Assembly: GCA_002706365.1 (NCBI GenBank)
Contig: PALM01000030.1
Location: forward strand, 62,001-126,000
Length of the DNA: 64,000 nt
Source: Flavobacteriales bacterium
Lineage (GTDB): Bacteria > Bacteroidota > Bacteroidia > Flavobacteriales_E > Vicingaceae
Direction: 5' to 3'
Shown: positions 17,456 to 26,579 of the stretch, piece by piece
Layout of the letters: the number at the start of each line of letters is the position of its first letter
How positions within the stretch are numbered: the first letter of the stretch is position 1
Made by a program: the position numbers and the translations under genes
The notes under the pieces: generated by a model
The model's input: only the letters and a program-made list of their open reading frames with translations
Database searches by the model: none
Told to the model about the DNA's origin: nothing

Positions 17456-17959
17456 TGTGGTGTTTGGTGTAAGGAGCTTGGAAAAAGGAGTAAATATTGT
17501 CGATGGCCGGATATTAGTTCAGAGTACCCTTCGACTGCACTCAGGGCGGCGCTTGAAGTACTTGAAGTACTTGAAGTAAGGGTCTGCGTAAATCTGCGAA
17601 AACAATTTGCGCAATCAGCGGGAAAAAATAAAATTGGTTTGTGGTGTCTCCCGCCATGCCTACGTGTGCCTTTGGCCTTACTTCGGCAGGCAGGCAGATC
17701 TCGCAGAAAACAGCTTAGGGTTTAACCACTATATTTTGCTGATCTCCCAGATTTTATATTTTATCCAGATTTAATTTTGAGTCAATATCTAATCTGCGTA
17801 ATCTGCGAAAACAATTTGCGCTATCAGCGGGAAATATAAAATTCATTGTTTTGTCTCCCGCAGATAAACACGGATCAATATCTAGCTTTCAGCATCTGGC
17901 ATCTGGCTTCCGGCTTCCTTTGTCCTTCGTAGCATTCGCGAAGAAGGATAGCATCCATA
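17456..17959. repeat. 504-base repeat-rich intergenic region
   Basis: No gene is seen. In order: a heptamer array NNNNGGN (17455-17489, GG every 7 bases); three copies of the 9-mer CTTGAAGTA (17552-17578); a near-identical direct repeat at about 17591-17625 and 17801-17835, whose core is ATCTGCGAAAACAATTTGCG with one base difference further on; a GGCAGGCAGGCAG block at 17685; and heptamers GCATCTG, GCATCTG, GCTTCCG, GCTTCCT (17892-17919). The direct-repeat units are about 210 bases apart. Confidence 0.75.
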
Positions 17960-18520
17960 TCAAACTACCTCTATCCCATATTTAGCAAGTAATCCAATCA
18001 ATTGATCAGATGGAAACTTGGCGCCTTTGATCTGATTAATTTCAGGGTCTAAAGCGATATTGATCGAACCACTGAAGTCAGCCCTTTCTAGATTCGTTCG
18101 ATCAAAATTGGCATTCAAGAGATTGCAATTCTTTAAAGCAATTGAACTCATATCCGCCTCAGCGAAATCCACTTCCTGTAATTCACAATTATCAAAACTG
18201 CAATTCGTCAAATTCATTTGAAAGAAGGTAGCATGATTCAATTGGGAGTTCTTGAAATACACTCCAAAATTGAAGTCCTTACAATCCTCAAACTGCAAAC
18301 CCAAAAGCTTCGACTTGGAAAAGTGACATTCTTGGAAGGAAGATTCCAACAGTTTACAATTGCTCAAATTACATTCGATAAACTCACAGTTGATGAATTT
18401 ATATTCCGATAGATCTTGAGTTGCTAAATCAACTTGCTTGAAGCTACAATCTTCGTAGACCCCTTTGCTAATTGGATTCTTGCTTTCTGAAGTGAACTCC
18501 TCTTGATAACGCTCCTCCAT
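17960..18520 (-). CDS. pentapeptide repeat protein
   Basis: 186 residues. From about residue 25 onward nearly every fifth residue is L or F in A(N/D)LXX-type repeats (CSFKQVDL, FINCEFIEC, NLSNCKLLES, HFSKSKLL, ANFDRTNLERADFSGS), giving a right-handed quadrilateral beta-helix as in Qnr and MfpA. Cysteine is unusually frequent at the repeat position before the turn. Qnr-like proteins mimic DNA and protect gyrase, but most pentapeptide proteins have unknown partners. The ATG at 18520 overlaps the stop of the aspartoacylase-like gene (TAATG), so it is translationally coupled as the third gene of the operon; the GTG at 18529 is less likely. Confidence 0.88.
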   Translation of the reverse strand: MEERYQEEFTSESKNPISKGVYEDCSFKQVDLATQDLSEYKFINCEFIECNLSNCKLLESSFQECHFSKSKLLGLQFEDCKDFNFGVYFKNSQLNHATFFQMNLTNCSFDNCELQEVDFAEADMSSIALKNCNLLNANFDRTNLERADFSGSINIALDPEINQIKGAKFPSDQLIGLLAKYGIEVV

Positions 18521-19710
18521 TAATACCACTTTTCTTTTTTGTAATCCGATTTCCTTGAGCTGGATTCTCGATTCTTAATGATCAATACATCGTTTTCATA
18601 CTGTCGAGTTCTATAGCCCATCAAATGCAATAATGGCTTTGCGAGAAAACGTGCGATCCTCAAATCTACCAGCATTTTTTCCTTTTTGCTATCATACCAA
18701 TAGACACCGGGTAAGATTGGTAAGAGCCTGTCTATCTTTAGCTTTCGAATCCAGGTGGATAAGCGCAAGAAGAAAGTTTTAGTTTGCTTGATCAGGAAAA
18801 ATCCATCATTCCCGCTCGACTGATACAATGGCATGAAAATGATGCTATTATGCTCAGCTTCTACTTTCTCTGAATTGTAAACAGCTAGTTGCTCACCCTT
18901 TTTAATCTTTTGGAAATTCTCAAAACCAAAGTTCATCTTAAAGCTGCCCTCATCTTCGATCTCGAATCGATGGTAAATCTCATAAAAGTGCTCTACGCCT
19001 TTAGCCTGATCAGCTAAATGCTGAAAATAATCTGAAGAATCAATCTCAGAACCTTCGATGATCCCGCTAAAAACCAATGTCAAATACACAAAGGCCTTGT
19101 GATTCTCAATGGCATCAAGACTGTTATGCTCACCTCCTTCGAATCCGAATGAAACATAGCCCTTCTCATTATAATAACTGAGCATGGGCCCATCTAAATA
19201 TTCTTCAATGCCCAAGACCAAAGGCAAAGGATAAAGCTCAGTGAATTTTCTATTCAGCAAACTATCATTTACCGTAATAAATGGTATTGTTTCACTCGAT
19301 GTAGTATGTAGATCGAAGAAATAGAATGGTCCATCTTCTTTTTCCAAGATCTCTTCAACCAAATTGTAAATGGCCAAAAGTTCAACTTCATCCTGATTCT
19401 CCGCTAAATACTGTTCCTCCTCAACTGCACGCATCCGCTTTTCTGTCCACAACCTGTTTAGATCCGTTACTGTATAGCGTTTTCCTTCTTTTAGGGCAGC
19501 TAGATTTCCTCCGATTCCATAGATCGATCCATTTATAAGAATATCTAGCTTCTTAAGTTGTTCAAAAACCTCTTCCAGAGCAATTACTCCACTTGGTTCA
19601 TTGCCGTGAACTCCTCCAAAGAATATACAGCATGGCCCATTTTTACCACTACCCAAGCTGCCTATTAATCTCTCTATCTCAATATTTTTCGGAATAAACT
19701 GCTTCTCCAC
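18520..19710 (-). CDS. succinylglutamate desuccinylase/aspartoacylase-family metallohydrolase
   Basis: 396 residues. The zinc site of the AstE/AspA (M14-like) family is visible: FFGGVHGNEPSG with His35 and Glu38, and the third ligand in YFFDLHTTS. These enzymes cleave the amide bond of N-acyl amino acids. The C-terminal half (about 280-396) has an unusual segment ending in KKEKMLVDLRIARFLAKPLLHLMGY. The start codon is GTG at 19710, one base after the stop of the upstream GCS2-CBS gene. Together with an amide-forming ligase gene upstream, this suggests a small pathway that makes and hydrolyses an amino acid conjugate; the substrate is unknown. Confidence 0.82.
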   Translation of the reverse strand: MEKQFIPKNIEIERLIGSLGSGKNGPCCIFFGGVHGNEPSGVIALEEVFEQLKKLDILINGSIYGIGGNLAALKEGKRYTVTDLNRLWTEKRMRAVEEEQYLAENQDEVELLAIYNLVEEILEKEDGPFYFFDLHTTSSETIPFITVNDSLLNRKFTELYPLPLVLGIEEYLDGPMLSYYNEKGYVSFGFEGGEHNSLDAIENHKAFVYLTLVFSGIIEGSEIDSSDYFQHLADQAKGVEHFYEIYHRFEIEDEGSFKMNFGFENFQKIKKGEQLAVYNSEKVEAEHNSIIFMPLYQSSGNDGFFLIKQTKTFFLRLSTWIRKLKIDRLLPILPGVYWYDSKKEKMLVDLRIARFLAKPLLHLMGYRTRQYENDVLIIKNRESSSRKSDYKKEKWY

Positions 19711-19711
19711 C

Positions 19712-21583
19712 TTAATCTACATCGTACTTTATAATATCCTTAATTGTAGCTATACCCACCAGCTCCTTTCCTTTGACAATCGGCAGACAGCCAATCTCGT
19801 TGCGTTTCATCAATGCAATAGCCTCATCAATTCCTGTACTTCCTTCGCCTGTAAGCACATTCTTGATCATAATATCTTCCACGAGAATGCTTTCGTCTGT
19901 ATTCTCCAATTTATCCCAATATTGCCTCAGGTGCCTCATTGTTAGCAAGCCTACCAGATGATTATGGTCATTCACAATGGGTAAATGGTGGATGCCCCTC
20001 CATTTCATTAATCTTAAACTCAGTTCGGCATTATCTTTAGGAGAAAGACAAACCAATGACGTACTCATTATATGTCCGAGCTTTCTAGCTGATGAAGGGA
20101 AAGCTTCTGCCTGAAGTTTCTTTGGCCACTTTTCCAATATCTGTCCTTCTCTTTGATGGATGTGAATGGTTTGAGTAAGGGCAATCAAAGCATCCGACTT
20201 CTTCATGACTTCTTGCAGTTTGCGATAATGCTCGATCATCCACTCAGCTGCTGTTTGTCCTTTGATCCTTCTTTCTATGATCCCCAGATAATAATCCACT
20301 TCCTTTTGATCGACTTTGGTATTCTTCAAGCCCGCTTTTGCTATCTCCATAAACTCTCCAGCGAGTAATTCGCGAAGAGGCATACTTTTTCCTCTCCACC
20401 TAACCATGCTAGATGCACCATATTTAGCCGCTTTCATGAAGTTGTCTTTGGCATCTCTAAAATCCATTGCAGAAGCCATATCGTCGAACTCTTTAGGTCG
20501 CCCTTTCATCAAACCTACCCAGAAGACAAAATTGGCCATCTCGTCATCAACGGATGGACCGGAAGGAATGTATCTATTCTCGATTCTCACATGAGCCTTA
20601 CCTCCAGCAGAACCATAACACGGACGATTCCATCTGTATACCGTTCCATTGTGCAAATTCATGGCAGCTAGCTTGGGAATCCCTCCTTTTTCGATCACAT
20701 CCATGGAATCCTGATCGATCTCTTTGGTGAGGATAATGCTATGCCTGATCACTTCGTTCTTGAACAGGTCTACCAAATTTCCTTTTGCCCATTCATTGCC
20801 AAACGAAACCCTCGCCTCTTTATCAGAAAGTGCATTACTCACTTTTCTAGTATCAATACTTTGCTGGAAAAGGGCTATTCTAGTCTCGCTCCATAATTCC
20901 CTACCCAATAACAATGGAGAATTGACAGAAATACCCAAGACAGGTCCGGCAATGGCTTGCGACCAATTGTAGCTACTCACCATATCTTTTGGGTCTATCT
21001 GCAAATGCATCTGAAAGCTGGTGTTGCAGGCTTCATACATCACTGAATCGTGAAAGAGAGAAAGCTCATCCACCCCACTTAAAAGCATGCGAAAATCACT
21101 TCCCCTTAGCTCCTTCATCTTATCATTCAAGGCATAATATCTGGGATTGGGTGTCATATAATCCAGACTGATCTCATCTTCAGAAATAGATGGAAGGATT
21201 CCACTAAGTACGATCTTACTACCGTGCTTTGCTGAAACCTTTTCTGCATGAGTTAAAAGAGACTTCAATTGATCCGCCATTTTACTGAAGGGTTTATCCT
21301 TTAGCTCAAAAGGGTCCAGATTGATCTCAAGATTGAAAGCGGCTAGCTCGGTTGTAAAGTGAGGGTCACTTATATCTTCTAGGATCTCCACAGCATTCTT
21401 TGCCGGTCGCCATTGCTCATTGACCAGACAAAATTCTTGTTCTGCACCGATTCGAATTGGTTCCCTTTCAATTAGATCGTTTTCAAAGAGATATTCTAAA
21501 GCGTCTATGTCTTTGATTAGATGCTTTATGAACTTACCTCTTTCCTTGCTATCCTTTGCTAGATGTACTTTATGATCACCCAT
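19712..21583 (-). CDS. GCS2-type carboxylate-amine ligase fused to a CBS domain pair
   Basis: 623 residues. The first about 450 residues match the GCS2 glutamate-cysteine ligase-like family (IRIGAEQEFCLVNE, FNLEINLDPFEL, ACNTSFQMHLQI, AGPVLGISVNSPLLLGR, HVRIENRYIPSGPSV), with the glutamates that hold ATP/magnesium. The end holds two CBS motifs (LRLMKWRGIHHLPIVNDHNHLVGLLT and IALMKRNEIGCLPIVKGKELVGIAT), which usually bind adenine nucleotides and regulate the attached domain. It is therefore an ATP-dependent amide ligase under nucleotide control; whether it makes gamma-glutamylcysteine is doubtful because such fusions commonly stand beside an AstE-like hydrolase. It is the first gene of the three-gene operon. 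Confidence 0.82.
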   Translation of the reverse strand: MGDHKVHLAKDSKERGKFIKHLIKDIDALEYLFENDLIEREPIRIGAEQEFCLVNEQWRPAKNAVEILEDISDPHFTTELAAFNLEINLDPFELKDKPFSKMADQLKSLLTHAEKVSAKHGSKIVLSGILPSISEDEISLDYMTPNPRYYALNDKMKELRGSDFRMLLSGVDELSLFHDSVMYEACNTSFQMHLQIDPKDMVSSYNWSQAIAGPVLGISVNSPLLLGRELWSETRIALFQQSIDTRKVSNALSDKEARVSFGNEWAKGNLVDLFKNEVIRHSIILTKEIDQDSMDVIEKGGIPKLAAMNLHNGTVYRWNRPCYGSAGGKAHVRIENRYIPSGPSVDDEMANFVFWVGLMKGRPKEFDDMASAMDFRDAKDNFMKAAKYGASSMVRWRGKSMPLRELLAGEFMEIAKAGLKNTKVDQKEVDYYLGIIERRIKGQTAAEWMIEHYRKLQEVMKKSDALIALTQTIHIHQREGQILEKWPKKLQAEAFPSSARKLGHIMSTSLVCLSPKDNAELSLRLMKWRGIHHLPIVNDHNHLVGLLTMRHLRQYWDKLENTDESILVEDIMIKNVLTGEGSTGIDEAIALMKRNEIGCLPIVKGKELVGIATIKDIIKYDVD

Positions 21584-21638
21584 AATGGGCTAAGATATCT
21601 AAATCGCACCTTAGGATATATGATATATATCAGTTGAA

Positions 21639-24056
21639 TTAGAATGATGCCCGCAAAGCCAAAAAGAAATTCCTTCCGGCTCTGGAAATTCCAGAGCTAT
21701 ACGGACGATAACGCTGATCGGTGATATTCTCTACCCCTCCTGAAATAGAAAGCTGTTCATGTACCGCTTGCTCGAATTTGAAATTGAGGGTATACCAAGC
21801 CGGAGCAAAGGTGTTTCCCTTATCATCCAATGCATAGATCTCTGTCTTCGGCTGCTCTTCAATTGAAAGATCATCATGGGCCACTTCTCCCTGATATTCC
21901 ACATAGAACTGCAAGCGACTTTGCTTGCGCTCGAAATTCAATCGGCTTACGCCAAAGAATGGAGCAGCATGTCTAGATGGACTCACCGATCCATCATTCA
22001 TCTCCTCTTCGCCCCATTGGAAATTCACATCGTTTATCCAGCTGAACTGTCGACTAAACTTCACCTCCAATCCGACTTGAAGGCCATATACCCTGGCTTC
22101 AGCTGCATTCTGAATGGCCTGCACTTTGCTCTGACTGCCATCATACAAAATGCTATCCACACCATTCAAAGTATAATCGCGGCGCACCATGGCATTTTCC
22201 AATATGGTGTAATATCCCGTAAGGTCGAACTTGATGATATCCTTGATCAGCTTGGCAAAACCCAAGTCGATATTATAAGCCATCTCGGCATCTAGCTCAG
22301 GGTTAGGAACCACCACTGCACCGGGCTCAGAATCGAAGACCTTTCCAATATCATCTACATTAGGCGCCCTAAAAGCCGTACCCAAATTGGTCTTGATCAC
22401 CCATTTCTCATTGGGTCTGTAAACCGCTCCCAAACTACCACTTAAGGCCGCATTATTGATCTCAACCTTATCGTAAGGCAGCGGATAATAGGGTAGATTA
22501 TCGCTAAAATCAGCATCGATCATAAAGTAATTATAGCGCAAACCAGCTTGAATATCGGTCTTCTCGTTCAGCGCAAACTCATCAGTGGCAAATACCGCTG
22601 CAGACATCCACTGCGACTGTGGATAGCGATCTGCATCATCCATCACAATGCCATTTTCAATATTCTTTAAACGACCATCAGAACGTACATCATTATTCAC
22701 GACCTCAGCTCCGTAGAATAGCTGATGACGAGCTCCAAGACTTTTCTGTAGATCCAAGTTGAATGAAAGCGCCTCAACTTCTTCTTCGCGAATACTGCGT
22801 TCCGGATCATTCAGATCGCGACTGATCCTACTCTCATTAAAAAGTTGATGCGCCATACGGATCTGCACCTCATCATAAAAAGCGGTTGCCTTATCATTCT
22901 TGAAGCTCAAGAGATTCATCATCCACTTTTGCGGACCATAATTCCATTCTGCATAGCGCGGAAGACCATTTCTAAAGCGGTTATGTCGATCATATCTACC
23001 ATAGGGCGAAGTCTCTGAATAATGAAAAGCATAATCGAAGCGGGAATGCTCAGAAGCCTTGAAACGCACCTTTTGCAAGAGGTTCAGCTGCGAATAGGCC
23101 GAAGGGATCTGCAGCAGTTCATCATCTTGCTGAACGATCTCATCCACCCCATTGCGGCGCTCTACATAGACATCCTTCACATAATCATCCGGACCATCAC
23201 TCCCCTGCCTTAAATCATCATAGTTCCAATGGGAGATAGAAGTATAAAAAGCCCATTTTTTGAGACCGATATTGAAATCGAGATGGCCGGTCTTTTCTTG
23301 ATTAGCAGTGGCATACCTTCCAAAGACATTTCCACTTACGGCCATTCCACTATCTACCGAAAACTGCGGACCGTAGGTGTGAAAGCTCATTACGCCGCCT
23401 ATAGCATCACTACCGTAGACCACAGAACCTGGACCAAAGAGCACTTCCGTTTTCTCGGTGCTAAAAGGATCCAGATTGATCACATTCTGGATATTTCCAC
23501 CACGGAAGATGGCGGTATTCATGCGTACTCCGTCTATGGTATAGATGAGACGATTGGTGGCAAAACCGCGGATCATGGGGCTACCACCACCCTGCTGACT
23601 CTTCTGTATAAACACCTTGCCCGAAAGACCTAGAAGATCAGCTGCGCTTTGCGGATTTTGCAGTCGCACATCTTTAGGCTTAATGGTATTGATCTTATTG
23701 GGGACATGATTAGAGCTTTGTCGCCACCTAGAGGCAGAAACCACCACCTCCTCAAGCTGAAGGCTCACAGATCGAAGCTGTAACTCAAACTTTAGGCTGG
23801 CAAGGGAATCATAGGAGATGTTGATATTCTCATAGGCCAGGGAGCTGATCAAAATGCTTTTTGAACCTTTGAAATTGCTCACATCTACTTCTCCATAGAG
23901 ATTGCTAACGGCGAAGGCTTTGGGAGCATTAGACATCAAACTCACCCCTTCAATGGGTTCATCTGTTTCAAGATCAGTGATTTTTAGGATTTGAGCATTA
24001 AGCAAAGTGGGCAGAAAAGCGAATAAAAAACAAAGGCCCTTGAAGAAAGATCTCAT
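21639..24056 (-). CDS. TonB-dependent receptor, hemoglobin/heme type
   Basis: 805 residues: a signal peptide, a carboxypeptidase-like regulatory domain (about 22-105), a plug domain and a 22-strand barrel ending in FFLALRASF. The plug carries GGGSPMIRGFATNRLIYTIDGV, MNTAIFRGGNIQNVINLDPF and GPGSVVYGSDAIGGVM. This is the pattern of the TonB-dependent hemoglobin/transferrin/lactoferrin receptor family, and the barrel end DQRYRPYSSGISRAGRNF supports it. It should import heme or an iron carrier across the outer membrane, powered by TonB-ExbBD encoded elsewhere. No Fur-type operator could be seen upstream and no hemophore or heme oxygenase gene is adjacent. Confidence 0.9.
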   Translation of the reverse strand: MRSFFKGLCFLFAFLPTLLNAQILKITDLETDEPIEGVSLMSNAPKAFAVSNLYGEVDVSNFKGSKSILISSLAYENINISYDSLASLKFELQLRSVSLQLEEVVVSASRWRQSSNHVPNKINTIKPKDVRLQNPQSAADLLGLSGKVFIQKSQQGGGSPMIRGFATNRLIYTIDGVRMNTAIFRGGNIQNVINLDPFSTEKTEVLFGPGSVVYGSDAIGGVMSFHTYGPQFSVDSGMAVSGNVFGRYATANQEKTGHLDFNIGLKKWAFYTSISHWNYDDLRQGSDGPDDYVKDVYVERRNGVDEIVQQDDELLQIPSAYSQLNLLQKVRFKASEHSRFDYAFHYSETSPYGRYDRHNRFRNGLPRYAEWNYGPQKWMMNLLSFKNDKATAFYDEVQIRMAHQLFNESRISRDLNDPERSIREEEVEALSFNLDLQKSLGARHQLFYGAEVVNNDVRSDGRLKNIENGIVMDDADRYPQSQWMSAAVFATDEFALNEKTDIQAGLRYNYFMIDADFSDNLPYYPLPYDKVEINNAALSGSLGAVYRPNEKWVIKTNLGTAFRAPNVDDIGKVFDSEPGAVVVPNPELDAEMAYNIDLGFAKLIKDIIKFDLTGYYTILENAMVRRDYTLNGVDSILYDGSQSKVQAIQNAAEARVYGLQVGLEVKFSRQFSWINDVNFQWGEEEMNDGSVSPSRHAAPFFGVSRLNFERKQSRLQFYVEYQGEVAHDDLSIEEQPKTEIYALDDKGNTFAPAWYTLNFKFEQAVHEQLSISGGVENITDQRYRPYSSGISRAGRNFFLALRASF

Positions 24057-24173
24057 TCTAAAAATAGGGTTTCAATTTGGTGCGCAAGCAGCAAAAAACG
24101 CGCCAAAACAGCACATCTAATCTCATCCTCAGCTATCTTACTAGGTCTTAATAATTTATGCAAAAGGGGGGCC

Positions 24174-25160
24174 TTACTCCTGAAGAATAAGCTTTTGATA
24201 GTAAGCCCTTTGATCAGATATGATTCTGAGGAAGTAGATCCCTTCAGAGAGCCCAGCTAAATTCAATTGGGTAGTTGAACCATTGAATGAATTCGTAAAC
24301 ACAGATCTTCCGGCATGGTCCATTACTTCAAGGGTGTAGGTATCAGCTTCATTTACTTCAATATTGAATTGGGAAGTAGAAGGATTTGGATAAACTATAG
24401 CTTCTTTAAAAGCCATTTTTCTCTCGAGCAAACCTATTGAAGTATCTTGAGGAAGGCTATCACAAGGACCAAGATAGAAATCATCATAATAATAATAATA
24501 TGCAGTTTTCATCCAAAATTGATTACCACCCCCTTCTATTGAAACCGTATCTAAAAAGTCATTATTTTTAAAATTGCCCATTGTAAAGTACTTTTCACCA
24601 CCAGAGGCTGTATATGTTTGATTTACTCTGACCCATTCTAGCTTTGATGAAATATGGCTATCAGGAGAAAGAATAATTTGAGGTGTATATGGCAAAAGCT
24701 GATTGTTACTTCCTGATACTCTATTAAAAGATAGGTAAATTCCCATATGACTCTTTGACGCATGTGATGCAGAATCAACTAAAGAGGTATACAATTGTAG
24801 ACAATAAGTTGAATCTTGGATAAGTGGATTTTTTAATTCACATTGCAAATATTCTCTGCCTTTGGAGATGCTCGTATCGTACAAATCAAATACTTTAATT
24901 CCTACATAGGATTGACCATGTTTAGCAACTTGAAATCCGAACAAATTATTAGGAGCTGACCAATCTGCACTAATAGAGTCATTTAATGGTGAATAATAGT
25001 CCCAGCCTTCTTGAACTGCACTCATCCATTGAGAAGGAAGATACAGCGGTGTAACTTTAACCGCTGTATCTTCAAAACTTGGATTAGGTAGTAAATTTTG
25101 AGTATAGCTAAGTTGAGCTACTAGCAAAAGAGATAATAAGCAATACGCGCTTCTAGTCAT
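24174..25160 (-). CDS. T9SS cargo protein with type A sorting domain (paralogue 1)
   Basis: 328 residues. Signal peptide from the ATG at 25160 (AYCLLSLLLVAQLSYTQ); the longer frame to 25253 runs through palindromic repeats and is rejected. The N-terminal domain (NLLPNPSFEDT ... YYYYYDDFYLGPCDS) is a jelly-roll resembling carbohydrate-binding modules, with a central LEWVRVNQTYTASGGEKYFTMGNF. The C-terminal about 80 residues are a type A T9SS sorting domain (VYPNPSTSQFNIEV ... GIYFLRIISDQRAYYQKLILQ), so the protein is secreted or attached to the cell surface. It is a tandem duplicate of the next gene upstream; the sorting domains are nearly identical while the N-terminal domains have diverged. 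Confidence 0.9.
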   Translation of the reverse strand: MTRSAYCLLSLLLVAQLSYTQNLLPNPSFEDTAVKVTPLYLPSQWMSAVQEGWDYYSPLNDSISADWSAPNNLFGFQVAKHGQSYVGIKVFDLYDTSISKGREYLQCELKNPLIQDSTYCLQLYTSLVDSASHASKSHMGIYLSFNRVSGSNNQLLPYTPQIILSPDSHISSKLEWVRVNQTYTASGGEKYFTMGNFKNNDFLDTVSIEGGGNQFWMKTAYYYYYDDFYLGPCDSLPQDTSIGLLERKMAFKEAIVYPNPSTSQFNIEVNEADTYTLEVMDHAGRSVFTNSFNGSTTQLNLAGLSEGIYFLRIISDQRAYYQKLILQE

Positions 25161-25225
25161 CGAAAGCAAGTTACGAATATCCTTTCTGAAGATAATCATC
25201 AAAGCGGAAATTGATGCATAAAGCA

Positions 25226-25248
25226 TCGCAGGATTTGCAATCCTGCGA
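25226..25248. repeat. palindromic repeat, copy 1
   Basis: TCGCAGGATT and AATCCTGCGA form a perfect 10-bp stem with loop TGC. The central 19 bases are the exact reverse complement of copy 2 at 25274, so the two form an inverted pair like a REPIN. Confidence 0.85.
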
Positions 25249-25273
25249 GACATTTGAGCTTAGAAAAGCCATT

Positions 25274-25296
25274 CCGCAGGATTGCAAATCCTGCGG
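25274..25296. repeat. palindromic repeat, copy 2 (inverted)
   Basis: CCGCAGGATT and AATCCTGCGG form a perfect 10-bp stem with loop GCA. It lies 25 bases from copy 1, between the two T9SS paralogues. Confidence 0.85.
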
Positions 25297-25315
25297 TGCG
25301 TCCTGCCGTGCGAGC

Positions 25316-26278
25316 TTAATCCTGAAGAATAATCTTTTGATAGTAAGCCCTGCGATCGGAAATGATCCTAAGGAAGTAGACCCCTTCAGAGAAACCGGCT
25401 AAATTCAATTGGGTAGTTGAACCATTGAATGAATCACTAATCACTGCCCGTCCAGAATGGTCCATTACTTCAAGGGTGTAAGCATCAGCTTTTTTTACTT
25501 CAATATTGAATTGGGCAGTAGAAGGATTTGGGAATACTTTGGCTTCTTTGAACTTTAGTTTTCGCTCAATCAATCCAATAGAGGTATCTTGAGGAAGGCT
25601 ATCACAGGAGCCAAGATAGAAGTCATCAAAATAGAGATATGTAGCTTGATAATATAGTTGACTACCTCCTGTCAATGCCATTGTATCTATGCTCGAATCA
25701 TTCGAAAAGTTTCCAATAAGAAGATATTTCTCACCACCAGCTGCCTTATAATTGGAATGCATCTTTATCCAGCTTTGTTTTTCTTCAATATAATTCGAGT
25801 CCAAAATTAGATTCGGAACATACCCTAAGTATAAAACACTATTGGTATCCACCATTTTATCGGTAAAATATACTCCAAGAGTATTTCTTGTAGCATATGT
25901 AAATGAATCAGCTAGGTTTACATAGACTTGAAAACAATAAACTGAATCCTTTTTTAATTCGCGTACTAATTGATTTTGGAGGTATTCTCTAAAATCAGGG
26001 TTAGGTTTAGAAAATACCAAGAATCCTACATAAGCAATTCCTGACTTTGGTTGTTGAAACCCATTCAAATTATAGGGTACTCCTCTATTATTAAGGTTAT
26101 TGTGATATTCAGTATAATAGTCAGGGGTTGCATTTGTAGGTGAATCCCATTCTGCAGCAAATTTTAAATCAAAATTTTTAGGAATAGTATCCTCTAAATC
26201 TCCATTGGGAATAAGGTTCTGTGCCGATAAATCAAAGGCACAGAACATTATATATATTATTATACTAATTGCACGCAT
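25316..26278 (-). CDS. T9SS cargo protein with type A sorting domain (paralogue 2)
   Basis: 320 residues with a signal peptide (IIIYIMFCAFDLSAQ). The architecture equals that of the neighbour at 24174: an N-terminal jelly-roll-like domain (NLIPNGDLEDT ... LYFDDFYLGSCDSLPQDTSIGL) and a C-terminal type A sorting domain (KVFPNPSTAQFNIEV ... GVYFLRIISDRRAYYQKIIL). The cysteine-containing hinge GSCDSLPQDTSIGLIERK is shared almost word for word by both paralogues. It is secreted by T9SS; the ligand is unknown. Its ATG directly follows the stop of the truncated sorting-domain remnant (TAAATG), as if a third gene once stood in tandem. Confidence 0.9.
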   Translation of the reverse strand: MRAISIIIYIMFCAFDLSAQNLIPNGDLEDTIPKNFDLKFAAEWDSPTNATPDYYTEYHNNLNNRGVPYNLNGFQQPKSGIAYVGFLVFSKPNPDFREYLQNQLVRELKKDSVYCFQVYVNLADSFTYATRNTLGVYFTDKMVDTNSVLYLGYVPNLILDSNYIEEKQSWIKMHSNYKAAGGEKYLLIGNFSNDSSIDTMALTGGSQLYYQATYLYFDDFYLGSCDSLPQDTSIGLIERKLKFKEAKVFPNPSTAQFNIEVKKADAYTLEVMDHSGRAVISDSFNGSTTQLNLAGFSEGVYFLRIISDRRAYYQKIILQD

Positions 26279-26569
26279 TTATTCTATTATCAGTTTACCA
26301 CTCTGCAAAACTTCTTCATTTTTAATCAGACGATACAAGTAAATGCCATGTTGCACAGAATTAATATCAACACCATGCAATAAGCCGCTACTCAATCTTT
26401 TTCCCATTATTTTTTTACCCACTATATCGTGTAATTCAAAAATGATTTCTTCTCCATCCTTGATTTCTAACCTTAAATTAACAAGTTTCTTAGTTGGGTT
26501 TGGAAAAATGGCAAAGTTGGTTTGAATCAATGAAATATTTGGTGTATTTTTAATACATAAATGCACCAT
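26279..26569 (-). pseudogene. remnant of a T9SS cargo gene: sorting domain without passenger
   Basis: About 96 codons from an ATG at 26569, ending in a complete type A sorting domain (FAIFPNPTKKLVNLRL ... HGIYLYRLIKNEEVLQSGKLIIE). There is no signal peptide and no passenger domain, so the product could not be exported. The sequence is cut exactly where the promoter and start of the divergent parDE module lie. It is best read as the 3' end of a once complete cargo gene, in tandem with the two paralogues downstream, that lost its 5' part when the toxin-antitoxin module arrived. Confidence 0.75.
26543..26557. promoter_or_regulatory. candidate ParD operator and promoter
   Basis: TGTAT-N5-ATACA palindrome that covers a TATTTTTA -7-like box (26545-26552), 23 bases upstream of parD. 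Such an overlap is expected for autorepression by the antitoxin. Confidence 0.4.
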
Positions 26570-26579
26570 CAATTTTATT

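Noticed and set aside
17552-17578. Possible CRISPR-like repeats
   Set aside because: Repeats of 9 bases without spacers; no cas genes. A simple tandem array.
24057-24066. TATTTTTA box in front of the heme-type TonB receptor
   Set aside because: It ends only 2 bases before the ATG, so transcription would begin inside the start codon; probably chance in AT-rich sequence.
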